Shown: one piece after another, positions 15,062 to 23,276 of the stretch | How positions within the stretch are numbered: position 1 is the first letter of the stretch | Layout of the letters: every line of letters starts with the position of its first letter | Assembly (NCBI RefSeq): GCF_003688995.1 | Contig: NZ_PENI01000011.1 | Span: 174,946 to 238,945, forward strand | Direction of reading: 5' to 3' | Source: Streptomyces shenzhenensis | GTDB lineage: Bacteria; Actinomycetota; Actinomycetes; Streptomycetales; Streptomycetaceae | DNA length: 64,000 bases | Program-made: the position numbers and the translations under genes | Notes under the pieces: generated by a model | The model's input: the letters and a program-made list of their open reading frames with translations, nothing else | What the model was told of the DNA's origin: nothing | Databases searched by the model: none

Positions 15062-16245
15062 TGAACGACTCTTCCTGGGGGGCGCCGCCACAGGCCGGGT
15101 ACTGGGGGCCCACCGACCACGGTCCCGGGCAGGGGTACGGCCGGGCGGCCGCCCCGGCGGGTCCCGCGTACGATGCGCATGACGCCCAGCAGACTCGCCC
15201 CATGCCCATCGTCCCGGACGACGTACCCGCGCATGGCGGAGACCAGGACAGGGGCCGGAGGGCCGCTCGGCCGAGCGGCCCCCCGACCCGAGACGAGACG
15301 TTCCACAGCGGTGCGTACCCCAACGGTGCGTACCACCCCGAGACCCCGTCGGCGCACCCCCACGGGGCGGTGCCGCAGAATCCGGAGCCCATGCCCGACG
15401 CACCACAGCCTGCGCCCGCACCGCAGAAGAAGAGTGCGGGCCGGGACCTGGGTGCCGCGATAGGCGTCGGCGTCGGGCTCGGCGTGGTCATCCTCGCCTC
15501 CCTGTTCATCGTCAAGGCCGTCTTCGTCGGCGTCATAGCCGTCGCCGTCGTGGTCGGGCTGTGGGAGCTGACCAACCGGCTCCAAGAGCGCAAGGGCATC
15601 AAGGCGCCCCTGGTCCCGCTGGCGCTCGGCGGCGCCGCGATGGTCGTCGCCGGATACGTCCGGGGCGCCCAGGGCGCCTGGGTGGCCATGGCGCTGACCG
15701 CGCTCGCGGTCCTGGTGTGGCGCATGACGCAGCCACCGGAGGGCTATCTCAAGGACGTCACGGCGGGCGTCTTCGCGGCTTTCTATGTGCCGTTCCTGGC
15801 CACGTTCGTGGCGATGATGCTGGACGCCGACGACGGTCCGCGTCGCGTCCTGACCTTCCTGATCCTCACGGTCGTCAGCGACACCGGCGCCTACGCGGTC
15901 GGCTGGCGCTTCGGCAGACACAAGCTCGCCCCGCGCATCAGCCCCGGCAAGACCCGTGAGGGGCTGCTCGGCGCGGTGCTGTTCGCGATGGTCGCGGGCG
16001 CCCTGTGCATGCAGTTCCTGATCGACGGCGGCGCCTGGTGGCAGGGCCTGCTCCTCGGCCTCGCGGTCGCGGCCAGCGCCACCCTCGGCGACCTCGGCGA
16101 GTCCATGATCAAGCGGGATCTCGGCATCAAGGACATGGGCACCCTGCTCCCCGGTCACGGCGGCATCATGGACCGCCTCGACTCGCTGCTGCCGACGGCG
16201 CCCGTGGTGTGGCTGCTGATGGTGCTGTTCGTCGGATCCGCGTGA
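15061..16245 (+). CDS. cdsA: Phosphatidate cytidylyltransferase (CDP-diacylglycerol synthase)
   Basis: CdsA makes CDP-diacylglycerol from CTP and phosphatidate in the cytoplasmic membrane, the branch point for phospholipids. The first 130 residues are hydrophilic and disordered (Gly, Pro, His rich), a Streptomyces feature. At least seven membrane segments follow. The family signature is near the end: SDTGAYAVGWRFGRHKLAP, ISPGKTREG and GDLGESMIKRDLGIKDMG with LPGHGGIMDRLDSL. A perfect 22-base DNA palindrome lies within the disordered region (15260-15281). The ATG overlaps the frr stop by one base. Confidence 0.95.
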   Translation: MNDSSWGAPPQAGYWGPTDHGPGQGYGRAAAPAGPAYDAHDAQQTRPMPIVPDDVPAHGGDQDRGRRAARPSGPPTRDETFHSGAYPNGAYHPETPSAHPHGAVPQNPEPMPDAPQPAPAPQKKSAGRDLGAAIGVGVGLGVVILASLFIVKAVFVGVIAVAVVVGLWELTNRLQERKGIKAPLVPLALGGAAMVVAGYVRGAQGAWVAMALTALAVLVWRMTQPPEGYLKDVTAGVFAAFYVPFLATFVAMMLDADDGPRRVLTFLILTVVSDTGAYAVGWRFGRHKLAPRISPGKTREGLLGAVLFAMVAGALCMQFLIDGGAWWQGLLLGLAVAASATLGDLGESMIKRDLGIKDMGTLLPGHGGIMDRLDSLLPTAPVVWLLMVLFVGSA

Positions 16246-16346
16246 GCACGCCGCCGACAGGGCCGTGACGGGCCGCCGCTCTCCCCGGGTTCCCGGCCCC
16301 GCTCGACCAGGGGGACGCCCACACGGCTCCGTCGCGGCCGGTCCCG

Positions 16347-16380
16347 CAGTGCCCCGCGCCCCTGTCGGGTCGGGGCACTG
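16347..16380 (+). terminator. Hairpin terminator after cdsA
   Basis: A perfect 10-base stem (cagtgccccg/cggggcactg) with a 14-base loop lies about 100 bases after the cdsA stop and ahead of rlmN. The left arm region resembles the cagttccccgcgccc element common between Streptomyces genes. Confidence 0.65.
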
Positions 16381-16439
16381 AGCGCCCCGAGGCCGCCGGA
16401 CATGGCGGGCATGCCGCTCGTGCGACACTGGACGACACC

Positions 16440-17546
16440 ATGCCTGTACCCGGAGAACTCACTTTCGTCGCCCCGCGCGGTGCTCAGCGGCCGCCGCGGC
16501 ATCTCGCCGATCTGTCGCCCGCCGAACGCAAGGAGGCCGTCGCCGCGATCGGCGAGAAGCCGTTCCGGGCGAAGCAGCTCTCGCAGCACTACTTCGCGCG
16601 GTACACGCACGACCCCGAGCAGTGGACCGACATCCCCGCCGGGTCGCGGGCCCGGCTGCGCGAGGCGCTGTTCCCCGAGCTGATGACGGTCGTCCGGCAT
16701 CTGTCGACCGATCAGGGCACCACCCGCAAGACGCTGTGGCGGCTGTTCGACGGGACGCTCGTTGAGTCGGTGCTCATGCGGTACCCGGACCGGGTGACGA
16801 TGTGCATCAGCTCACAGGCGGGGTGCGGGATGAACTGCCCGTTCTGCGCCACCGGGCAGGCCGGTCTCGACCGCAACCTGTCGACCGCCGAGATCGTGCA
16901 CCAGATCGTGGACGGCATGCGGTCGCTCAGGGACGGCGAGGTGCCCGGCGGCCCCGCCAGGCTGTCCAACATCGTCTTCATGGGCATGGGCGAGCCGCTC
17001 GCCAACTACAAGCGGGTCGTGGGCGCCGTCCGGGCCCTCACCGATCCCGAGCCGGACGGGCTCGGGCTGTCCCAGCGCGGCATCACCGTCTCCACCGTCG
17101 GACTCGTCCCGGCCATCCACCGGTTCGCCGACGAGGGCTTCAAGTGCCGCCTCGCCATCTCGCTGCACGCGCCCGACGACGAACTGCGCGACACCCTCGT
17201 CCCCGTCAACACGCGGTGGAAGGTGCGCGAGGTGCTCGACGCCGGCTTCGAGTACGCGGCGCGGTCCGGGCGCCGGCTGTCCATCGAGTACGCGCTGATC
17301 CGGGACATCAACGACCAGGCGTGGCGCGGCGACCGGCTCGGCCGGCTGCTCAAGGGCAGGCCCGTGCACGTCAACCTGATCCCGCTCAACCCGACGCCGG
17401 GCTCCAAGTGGACCGCCTCCAGGCCCGAGGACGAGAAGGCCTTCGTGGCGGCCATCGAGGCGCACGGGGTGCCGGTGACCGTCCGGGACACCCGCGGTCA
17501 GGAGATCGACGGGGCCTGCGGTCAGCTGGCTGCCACCGAGCGGTAG
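16440..17546 (+). CDS. rlmN: Dual-specificity 23S rRNA/tRNA adenine-C2 methyltransferase RlmN
   Basis: RlmN is a radical SAM enzyme that methylates A2503 of 23S rRNA and A37 of some tRNAs. The 368-residue protein has the iron-sulfur motif SQAGCGMNCPFCATGQAG (CxxxCxxC) near residue 130. It also has the SAM-binding MGMGEPLANY and ISLHAPDDELRDTLVPVN. The near-terminal DGACGQL carries the cysteine that is transiently methylated. An N-terminal helical accessory domain (HLADLSPAERKEAVAAIG) is present. Length and motifs are complete. Confidence 0.96.
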   Translation: MPVPGELTFVAPRGAQRPPRHLADLSPAERKEAVAAIGEKPFRAKQLSQHYFARYTHDPEQWTDIPAGSRARLREALFPELMTVVRHLSTDQGTTRKTLWRLFDGTLVESVLMRYPDRVTMCISSQAGCGMNCPFCATGQAGLDRNLSTAEIVHQIVDGMRSLRDGEVPGGPARLSNIVFMGMGEPLANYKRVVGAVRALTDPEPDGLGLSQRGITVSTVGLVPAIHRFADEGFKCRLAISLHAPDDELRDTLVPVNTRWKVREVLDAGFEYAARSGRRLSIEYALIRDINDQAWRGDRLGRLLKGRPVHVNLIPLNPTPGSKWTASRPEDEKAFVAAIEAHGVPVTVRDTRGQEIDGACGQLAATER

Positions 17547-17604
17547 CCGGGGGGTAGTCTGAGGCCGTCCATTACGTCACAACTTCATATTGCGAACCTC
17601 ACAT

Positions 17605-17697
17605 TCCGACAGGGGAGCGCCACAGCGCTGAGAGTGCGGCACATGGGCCGCAGACCCTCCGAACCTCGCCCAGGTCATTCTGGGTAGGGAGATCGGT
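17605..17697 (+). ncRNA. TPP (THI-box) riboswitch
   Basis: The conserved THI-box parts occur in order: ggggagc, then gctgagagtgcggc, a complementary gccgcagaccctccgaacct, and the closing strand tctgggtagggag. This gives the P1-P5 architecture that binds thiamine pyrophosphate. It is followed 20 bases on by a strong hairpin and then by the thiamine transporter genes, so it should lower thiBPQ expression when thiamine is plentiful. Confidence 0.92.
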
Positions 17698-17715
17698 CCT
17701 CACTCAAGCTGTTGC

Positions 17716-17753
17716 GCCCTGCCCGGACGCCCCTTACGGCCTCCGGGCAGGGC
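17716..17753 (+). terminator. Hairpin downstream of the TPP riboswitch
   Basis: A perfect 12-base stem (gccctgcccgga/tccgggcagggc) with a 14-base loop is followed by a pyrimidine-rich tail (gtctcttcct). It lies between aptamer and coding region and is the likely expression platform for premature termination. Confidence 0.75.
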
Positions 17754-17789
17754 CGCGTCTCTTCCTGGTCAACCCCAGGAGGAATTCAG

Positions 17790-18863
17790 TTGCACACCAA
17801 GACCCTTGTGGCCGTCGCGGCCGGGCTCGGACTGGTCACGCTGGCCGCGTGCGGGTCCACCGACGGCGGGGGCGCCGCGGACACCAAGACCGTCACGCTC
17901 GTCAGCCACGATTCGTGGGCCGTCTCGAAGAACGTCCTCAAGGACTTCGAGAAGCAGTCCGGTTACACCGTCAAGGTCCTCAAGGACGGCGATGCCGGAC
18001 AGGCCGTCAACAAGGCGATCCTGACCAAGGACAACCCGCAGGGCGACGTCTTCTTCGGCGTCGACAACACCCTGCTGTCGCGGGCCCTCGACAACGGGCT
18101 GTTCCAGCCGTACGAGGCCAAGGGCTCCGACCGGATCGGGGCCGCGTTCCGGGCCGGCACGTCCGGGCACCGGGTCACGCCCATCGACACCGGCGACATC
18201 TGCGTCAACTACGACAAGGCGTACTTCGACCGGCACGGGCTGACCCCGCCGCAGACCTTCGACGACCTGGTCAAGCCCGCGTACAAGAACCTCCTCGTCA
18301 CCGAGAACGCCGCCACCTCCTCGCCCGGCCTCGGCTTTCTGCTCGGCACCGCCGCCCGGTACGGCGACGGGGGCTGGCCTGAGTACTGGAAGAAGCTGAA
18401 GGCCAACGGCGTCAAGGTCGTCGACGGCTGGGAGCAGGCCTACGACGAGGAGTTCTCCGGTTCGGCCGGCGGCCGCAAGGCGGGCGGTGACCGGCCGCTC
18501 GTCGTGTCGTACGCCTCCTCGCCGCCCGCCGAGGTCGTCTACGCCGACCCGAAGCCGGCCACCGCGCCCACCGGGGTGGCCACCGGCACCTGCTTCCGGC
18601 AGACCGAGTACGCCGGACTGCTCACGGGCGCCCGCAACAGCGCGGGCGGCAAGGCGCTCCTGGACTTCCTGATCGGCAAGGAGTTCCAGGAGGACATGCC
18701 GCTCAACATGTTCGTCCATCCGGTGCGCGCGGACGCGAAGGTGCCGCAGGAGTTCGTGAAGTACGGCCCGCAGGCCAAGGATCCCGAGACCCTGGCGCCC
18801 GACCGGATCGCCGCCAACCGTGACCAGTGGGTCAAGTCGTGGACCGCGCTCGTACTGAAGTAG
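17790..18863 (+). CDS. thiB: Thiamine ABC transporter substrate-binding lipoprotein
   Basis: This lipoprotein captures thiamine (or its phosphates) outside the cell and delivers it to ThiPQ. The 357-residue precursor has a signal peptide with lipobox LAAC (about residue 20), then VTLVSHDSWAVSKNVLKDFE, DVFFGVDNTLLSRALDNGLF and PIDTGDICVNYDKAYFD, all typical of the ThiB/TbpA group. The start is a TTG at 17790, chosen because AGGAGG lies seven bases upstream and because it places the signal peptide at the very N-terminus. It follows a TPP riboswitch and overlaps the thiP frame. Confidence 0.93.
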   Translation: MHTKTLVAVAAGLGLVTLAACGSTDGGGAADTKTVTLVSHDSWAVSKNVLKDFEKQSGYTVKVLKDGDAGQAVNKAILTKDNPQGDVFFGVDNTLLSRALDNGLFQPYEAKGSDRIGAAFRAGTSGHRVTPIDTGDICVNYDKAYFDRHGLTPPQTFDDLVKPAYKNLLVTENAATSSPGLGFLLGTAARYGDGGWPEYWKKLKANGVKVVDGWEQAYDEEFSGSAGGRKAGGDRPLVVSYASSPPAEVVYADPKPATAPTGVATGTCFRQTEYAGLLTGARNSAGGKALLDFLIGKEFQEDMPLNMFVHPVRADAKVPQEFVKYGPQAKDPETLAPDRIAANRDQWVKSWTALVLK

Positions 18864-20599
18864 CCGAAGCAGACGGATCAGTGGGAGCGGGCGGGGCGGC
18901 TGGGGCGGACGGTACGGTCCCGCGCGGGCGGCGTACGGGGAGCGTGGCGCGGCTCGCGCTGATGGCCGGGCCGGTCGCGTTCTTCGCCGTCTTCTTCGCC
19001 TGGCCCGTGGCGGCCATCGTCGCCCGCGGCCTGAGGCCGGACGGCGGCTGGCAGTTGGGGCGGATCGCGGACGTCGTGACCCGCTCCGACCTCCGGCACG
19101 TGCTGTGGTTCACCACCTGGCAGGCGCTGGCCTCCACCGCGCTCACCCTGCTGGTCGCGCTGCCCGGCGCGTATGTCTTCGCGCGCCTCGACTTCCCGGG
19201 CAAGCGGGTCCTGCGGGCCGTGGTCACCGTGCCGTTCGTGCTGCCGACCGTCGTGGTCGGCACGGCCTTCCTCGCGCTCGTCGGGCGCGGCGGGCTGCTC
19301 GACGACCTGTGGGGCGTACGGCTGGACACCACCGTGTGGGCGATCCTGCTCGCGCACGTCTTCTTCAACTACGCCGTCGTCGTCCGCACGGTCGGCGGCC
19401 TGTGGTCCGGGCTCGACCCACGGCAGGAGGAGGCCGCGCGGATGCTGGGCGCCGCGCCGCTGACCGCCTGGCGCACGGTCACCCTGCCGGCGCTGGCCCC
19501 GGCGGTGGCCGCCGCCGCGCTGATGGTGTTCCTGTTCACCTTCACCTCCTTCGGCGTGGTGCAGATCCTCGGCGGCCCCACCTTCGCCACGCTCGAAGTG
19601 GAGATCTACCGGCAGACGTCCCAGATCTTCGACCTGTCCACGGCCGCGGTCCTCACCCTCGTCCAGTTCACGGCGGTGGCCGCGGTCCTCGCCGTGCACG
19701 CCTGGACGGTGCGGCGGCGGGAGACCGCGCTGCGCCTGGTCGACGCCTCGCTGACGGCGCGCCGGCCGCGTGGGGCGGGCCAGTGGGCGCTGCTCGCCGG
19801 CGTCCTGGCCACCGTCGTGGCGCTCGTCCTGCTGCCGCTCGGGGTGCTGGTGCAGCGCTCCCTCGACGCCCCCGGCCTGCGCTACTACCGGGCCCTGACC
19901 CACGAGGACGGCGGCACGTTCCTGGTGGCGCCGATCGCGGCGGTCGGGAACTCCCTGCGGTACGCGGTCGTCGCCACCGCCATCGCGGTGCTGATCGGCT
20001 CCCTCGCCGCCGCCGCGCTGTCCCGGCTCCCGCCGGCCCGGCCGCGCTCGGCCGGGGGAACTCCCGTCGCGGACCGGATCGTCCGGGGCTTCGACGCGCT
20101 GCTGATGCTGCCGCTCGGCGTCTCGGCCGTGACCGTCGGCTTCGGTTTCCTGATCGCGCTCGACGCACCGCCGCTGGACCTGCGGCAGTCCTGGATCCTC
20201 GTCCCGCTCGCACAGGCGCTGGTCGGCGTGCCCTTCGTGGTGCGGACCATGCTGCCGGTGCTGCGGGCCGTCGACGGGCGGCTGAGGGAGGCGGCGGCCG
20301 TGCTCGGGGCGTCGCCCTGGCGGGTGTGGCGGGAGGTCGATCTGCCGCTGGTGCGGCGGGCGCTGCTGGTCGCGGCCGGGTTCGCGTTCGCCGTGTCGCT
20401 CGGGGAGTTCGGCGCGACCGTGTTCATCGCGCGGCCCGACAACCCCACGCTGCCGGTCGCCGTGGCCCGGCTGCTCGGCCGGCCCGGTGACCTCAACTAC
20501 GGCCAGGCGATGGCCCTTTCCACGATTCTGATGGTGGTGTGCGCGGCAGCGCTGCTGGTGCTCGAACGGCTCCGCCCGCACCGGACCGGGGAGTTCTGA
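18827..20599 (+). CDS. thiP: Thiamine ABC transporter permease (fused two-domain)
   Basis: This 590-residue inner-membrane permease contains two BPD_transp_1 domains in one chain, the usual ThiP form. About twelve membrane segments are visible. The EAA loops read EEAARMLGAAPLTAWRTVTL (first half) and REAAAVLGASPWRVWREVDL (second half), which contact the ATPase. The start is uncertain: GTG codons at 18827, 18839 and 18881 are in frame and none has a strong ribosome binding site. The first overlaps thiB by 37 bases. A hairpin element similar to one in dxr lies in the loop between halves (20037-20056). The stop overlaps the thiQ ATG. Confidence 0.92.
   Translation: MGQVVDRARTEVAEADGSVGAGGAAGADGTVPRGRRTGSVARLALMAGPVAFFAVFFAWPVAAIVARGLRPDGGWQLGRIADVVTRSDLRHVLWFTTWQALASTALTLLVALPGAYVFARLDFPGKRVLRAVVTVPFVLPTVVVGTAFLALVGRGGLLDDLWGVRLDTTVWAILLAHVFFNYAVVVRTVGGLWSGLDPRQEEAARMLGAAPLTAWRTVTLPALAPAVAAAALMVFLFTFTSFGVVQILGGPTFATLEVEIYRQTSQIFDLSTAAVLTLVQFTAVAAVLAVHAWTVRRRETALRLVDASLTARRPRGAGQWALLAGVLATVVALVLLPLGVLVQRSLDAPGLRYYRALTHEDGGTFLVAPIAAVGNSLRYAVVATAIAVLIGSLAAAALSRLPPARPRSAGGTPVADRIVRGFDALLMLPLGVSAVTVGFGFLIALDAPPLDLRQSWILVPLAQALVGVPFVVRTMLPVLRAVDGRLREAAAVLGASPWRVWREVDLPLVRRALLVAAGFAFAVSLGEFGATVFIARPDNPTLPVAVARLLGRPGDLNYGQAMALSTILMVVCAAALLVLERLRPHRTGEF
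20037..20066 (+). repeat. GC-rich hairpin element inside thiP
   Basis: A perfect eight-base stem (cccggccg/cggccggg) with a four-base cgct loop is followed by ggggaactcccg. It resembles the short interspersed hairpin elements frequent in Streptomyces, and sits in frame within the linker LPPARPRSAGGTPVAD of ThiP. Confidence 0.45.
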
Positions 20600-21618
20600 T
20601 GCTGCTGAGCCTCACGTCCGCGACCGTCCGCTTCGGCGCGCGGACCGTGCTCGACGCCGTGGACCTGGAGGTGGCCGAGCACGAGATCGTGTGTGTGCTC
20701 GGGCCCAGCGGCAGCGGCAAGTCGACGCTCCTTCGGGCGGTGGCCGGACTGCAGCCCCTGGACGCCGGGCGGGTCGTGCTCGACGGGAAGGACCGGACGG
20801 GAGTGCCCGCGCACCGGCGCGAGGTCGGCCTGATGTTCCAGGACCACCAGTTGTTCCCGCAGCGGGACGTGGGCGGCAACGTGGCGTTCGGGCTGCGGAT
20901 GCGCGGCGCGTCCAAGGAGCGGCAGCATGCCGGCGTACGGGAGTTGCTGGACCTCGTGGGGCTGCCGGGTGCCGCCCGGCGGGCCGTGGACCGGCTCTCC
21001 GGGGGCGAGCAGCAGCGGGTGGCGCTCGCCCGGGCCCTTGCGCCCCGACCGCGGCTGCTGATGCTGGACGAACCGCTCGGTCAGCTCGACCGCTCGCTGC
21101 GTGAGCGGCTGGTGGTCGAACTGCGGGAGCTGTTCGACCGGTTGGGCACCACCGTGCTCGCCGTCACACACGACCAGGGCGAGGCCTTCGCGCTCGCCGA
21201 CCGGGTGGTGGTGATGCGTGACGGCCGGATCGCCCAGTCCGGTACGCCACTTGAGGTGTGGCAGCGGCCCGCGGACGAGTTCGTGGCCCGCTTCCTCGGC
21301 TTCGAGAACGTCGTCGGGGCACAGGTCACCGGGGCGGTCGCGGTCACCCCGTGGGGGAAGCTCCCGGTGTCCGAGCCCGCGCCCCAGGGCCGGCGCACGC
21401 TGCTGGTGCGGCCCGCCGGTGTGCGGCTCGGGCCGGCCGACGAGGGGCTGCGCTGCACGGTGACCGCCCGCACCTTCAGGGGCACCCATGTGGCCGTGCG
21501 CCTTCAGCCGGCGGACGGGCCGCGGCTGGAGGCGGCGTGTGCGCTGCGGGTGGCGCCGGAGGTCGGCAGCGAGGTCGGGGTGGGGTTCGACGCGGCGGAG
21601 ATCGTCGTCCTGGACTGA
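20599..21618 (+). CDS. thiQ: Thiamine ABC transporter ATP-binding protein
   Basis: This is the ATPase of the thiamine importer, 339 residues. It has Walker A GPSGSGKST near residue 36, the Q-loop MFQDHQLF, ABC signature LSGGEQQRVALARAL, Walker B LLMLDEPLGQLD and switch His in AVTHDQGEA. The C-terminal 110 residues form a TOBE-type regulatory domain, longer than in E. coli ThiQ. The ATG overlaps the thiP stop (TGATG), so thiB-thiP-thiQ is one operon under the riboswitch. A strong bidirectional hairpin follows. Confidence 0.93.
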   Translation: MLLSLTSATVRFGARTVLDAVDLEVAEHEIVCVLGPSGSGKSTLLRAVAGLQPLDAGRVVLDGKDRTGVPAHRREVGLMFQDHQLFPQRDVGGNVAFGLRMRGASKERQHAGVRELLDLVGLPGAARRAVDRLSGGEQQRVALARALAPRPRLLMLDEPLGQLDRSLRERLVVELRELFDRLGTTVLAVTHDQGEAFALADRVVVMRDGRIAQSGTPLEVWQRPADEFVARFLGFENVVGAQVTGAVAVTPWGKLPVSEPAPQGRRTLLVRPAGVRLGPADEGLRCTVTARTFRGTHVAVRLQPADGPRLEAACALRVAPEVGSEVGVGFDAAEIVVLD

Positions 21619-21639
21619 CGGCCGCGGGCCTACGGTGAG

Positions 21640-21790
21640 CCAGGCTGCCGTACGAGGTCGCGCCCGGCATCGCCGCCGACGCGATCGACGCGTGGCTGGA
21701 TCTCGTGCTGACAGTCCGGAGCCGGAGGTCGTCGGCGAGCGCGGGCTGCCGGCGTTCTGGCCGGCGCGTACGGCCTTCGGCCGAACGGCC
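21640..21790 (+). pseudogene. Remnant of an unidentified gene, perhaps of the mycothiol-dependent isomerase (DinB-like) family
   Basis: The plus strand reads PYEVAPGIAADAIDAWLDLV and, after a frame change near 21710, SPEPEVVGERGLPAFW. The first part resembles the C-terminal domain of maleylpyruvate-isomerase/TIGR03083-type proteins. There is no start, and the reading is broken, so if real it is a decayed fragment. It could equally be coincidental open sequence. Confidence 0.3.
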
Positions 21791-21825
21791 GTGGCCCGCC
21801 CCCGCACTGCGGGGACGGGCCACGG
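21789..21825. terminator. Bidirectional terminator between thiQ and the LAETG gene
   Basis: A 17-base stem with one mismatch (ccgtggcccgcccccgc/gcggggacgggccacgg) and a three-base loop lies between two convergent genes and can serve both. Confidence 0.85.
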
Positions 21826-21845
21826 CGTCATGCCGAACCGGGGTG

Positions 21846-22544
21846 TCAGCGAGCGCTGTTGGCCCCGCGACGGCGCATGCCGAAGAACACCGCGCCACCG
21901 CCGACGGCGACGAAGGCGGCGGCCACACCGGCGATCAGACCGGTGTTGGAGTTCGCACCGGTCTCGGCGAGGTTCGAGTCACCGACCGCCGGGGACGGTG
22001 CGTTGCTCGACGTCTCCGCCGGGGCGGTGCTGGTGCTCTCCGAGGCCGACGGGGTCGGGGTCTCGGACTCGGCCGGGGTGGACTCGGACTCCGACGGCGA
22101 CGGGGCGGTCTCCGACGGCGTCGGGGCCGGGGTGTCCTCGGTCTTGCAGGCCGTGGACGGGGTGGTGAGGTTGGGCTTGATGTCCTCGTCCACCAGGTTG
22201 CCGGCCTTGACGTGGATCCGGTACGTCGCGTTGGGCTTCCAGTCCTCGGTGAACGAGACAGTGGTGCCCTGACGCGAGCCCTTGATCTCCTGCGGCTCGC
22301 CGACCTGCTTCTCGTCGGCACCGTTGTTCTCCAGGAACACGGTGATCACAGCGGGCTGACCGGAGGGGTCCTTGTCGGTGACGACGATGACGCCGTCGGT
22401 GCCGTCGCACTTGGCTTCGGCGGAGAACTCACGGATGTTGCACGCGAACGCGGAGTTGGTGACGCCCAGAGCGAGCGCCACGGTCGCGGAGGCAACACCC
22501 AGAATGCGCACGGAACGACGTGCGCTACGGCGAGTTATGGACAC
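21846..22544 (-). CDS. LAETG-anchored surface protein (class E sortase substrate)
   Basis: This 232-residue exported protein is a predicted sortase substrate. A basic N-terminus and signal peptide (ILGVASATVALALGVTNSAFA) are followed by an extracellular domain of about 100 residues with three cysteines. A long Ser/Thr/Pro/Glu-rich wall-spanning linker follows. The sorting signal is LAETG, then a hydrophobic segment (GLIAGVAAAFVAVGGGAVFFG) and a basic tail MRRRGANSAR. LAxTG signals are the targets of class E sortases that also anchor chaplins in Streptomyces. The function of the N-terminal domain is unknown to me. The sorting signal is certain; the role is not. Confidence 0.92.
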   Translation of the reverse strand: MSITRRSARRSVRILGVASATVALALGVTNSAFACNIREFSAEAKCDGTDGVIVVTDKDPSGQPAVITVFLENNGADEKQVGEPQEIKGSRQGTTVSFTEDWKPNATYRIHVKAGNLVDEDIKPNLTTPSTACKTEDTPAPTPSETAPSPSESESTPAESETPTPSASESTSTAPAETSSNAPSPAVGDSNLAETGANSNTGLIAGVAAAFVAVGGGAVFFGMRRRGANSAR

Positions 22545-22637
22545 GTTTGTCCTTTACAGAGTGCATCTGCGGGGGGCTTGCGGGGGAGATGAGGTGACGA
22601 CGAGGTCAGACATCACCGCCCCCATGAGACTCACAGG

Positions 22638-22657
22638 TCTATAAGCGTTCTATAAGC
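22638..22657 (-). promoter_or_regulatory. Direct repeat in the promoter region of the LAETG gene
   Basis: Two copies of tctataagc are spaced 11 bases apart in an unusually AT-rich pocket about 95-115 bases upstream of the start codon. On the coding strand each reads gcttataga, so they may overlap a promoter minus 10 or bind a regulator. Confidence 0.4.
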
Positions 22658-22764
22658 ACTGTCAATCCGGATGCCGCCCACGGGCGTTGACTTTGCACTC
22701 TTGTTAACTCCCCGGAGGTTTCGACGACTCGGGAGCCGACTTGATCCGGCCGACCGGCGCGATG

Positions 22765-23172
22765 TCAGCCCTGCACCGCCGCCGGGTCCATCCACATGAC
22801 CTCCCAGGTGTGGCCGTCGAGGTCGTCGAAGGCGCGGCCGTACATGAAGCCGTGGTCCTGGGGGGTGCCGCTCGCCGTGCCGCCCGCCGCGATCGCCTTG
22901 TCCACCAGTTCGTCGACCTTCTCGCGGCTCTCGGCGCTCAGACACACCAGCACCTCGCTGGACTTGGCCGAGTCGACGATCTCCTTCGAGGTGAAGGTGG
23001 CGTAGTGCTGCTTGCTGAGCAGCATCGCGACGATGGTGTCGCTGATGACGACGCAGACGCAGTCGTCCGTGCTGAACTGCGGGTTGATCGTGTACCCCAG
23101 CGCGGTGAAGAACCTCTTCGACGCCTCGACGTCGTGTGTGGCCAGGTTCACGAAGATCATCTGCTGGTACAT
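22765..23172 (-). CDS. VOC/glyoxalase-like domain protein
   Basis: This 135-residue cytosolic protein is of the vicinal-oxygen-chelate superfamily. It begins MYQQMIFVNLATHDVEASKR and FFTALGY, typical of the PhnB-like/lactoylglutathione-lyase-like branch. It contains VVISDTIVAMLLSKQHY in the middle and ends with GRAFDDLDGHTWEVMWMDP, which carries the H and E expected of a metal site. The reaction is unknown; this branch includes resistance and dioxygenase-like proteins. It stands alone between the LAETG gene and an ABC transporter. Confidence 0.88.
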   Translation of the reverse strand: MYQQMIFVNLATHDVEASKRFFTALGYTINPQFSTDDCVCVVISDTIVAMLLSKQHYATFTSKEIVDSAKSSEVLVCLSAESREKVDELVDKAIAAGGTASGTPQDHGFMYGRAFDDLDGHTWEVMWMDPAAVQG

Positions 23173-23276
23173 GGGGCCTCATCCCTCGGGTCGGTGCCGT
23201 TCGAGGGGGTAGACCGGGGGCCGTCGGAAAACTCATCGGCGGCCGTCGACCTTTTCCGTGCGGCCGTACGGATCCC

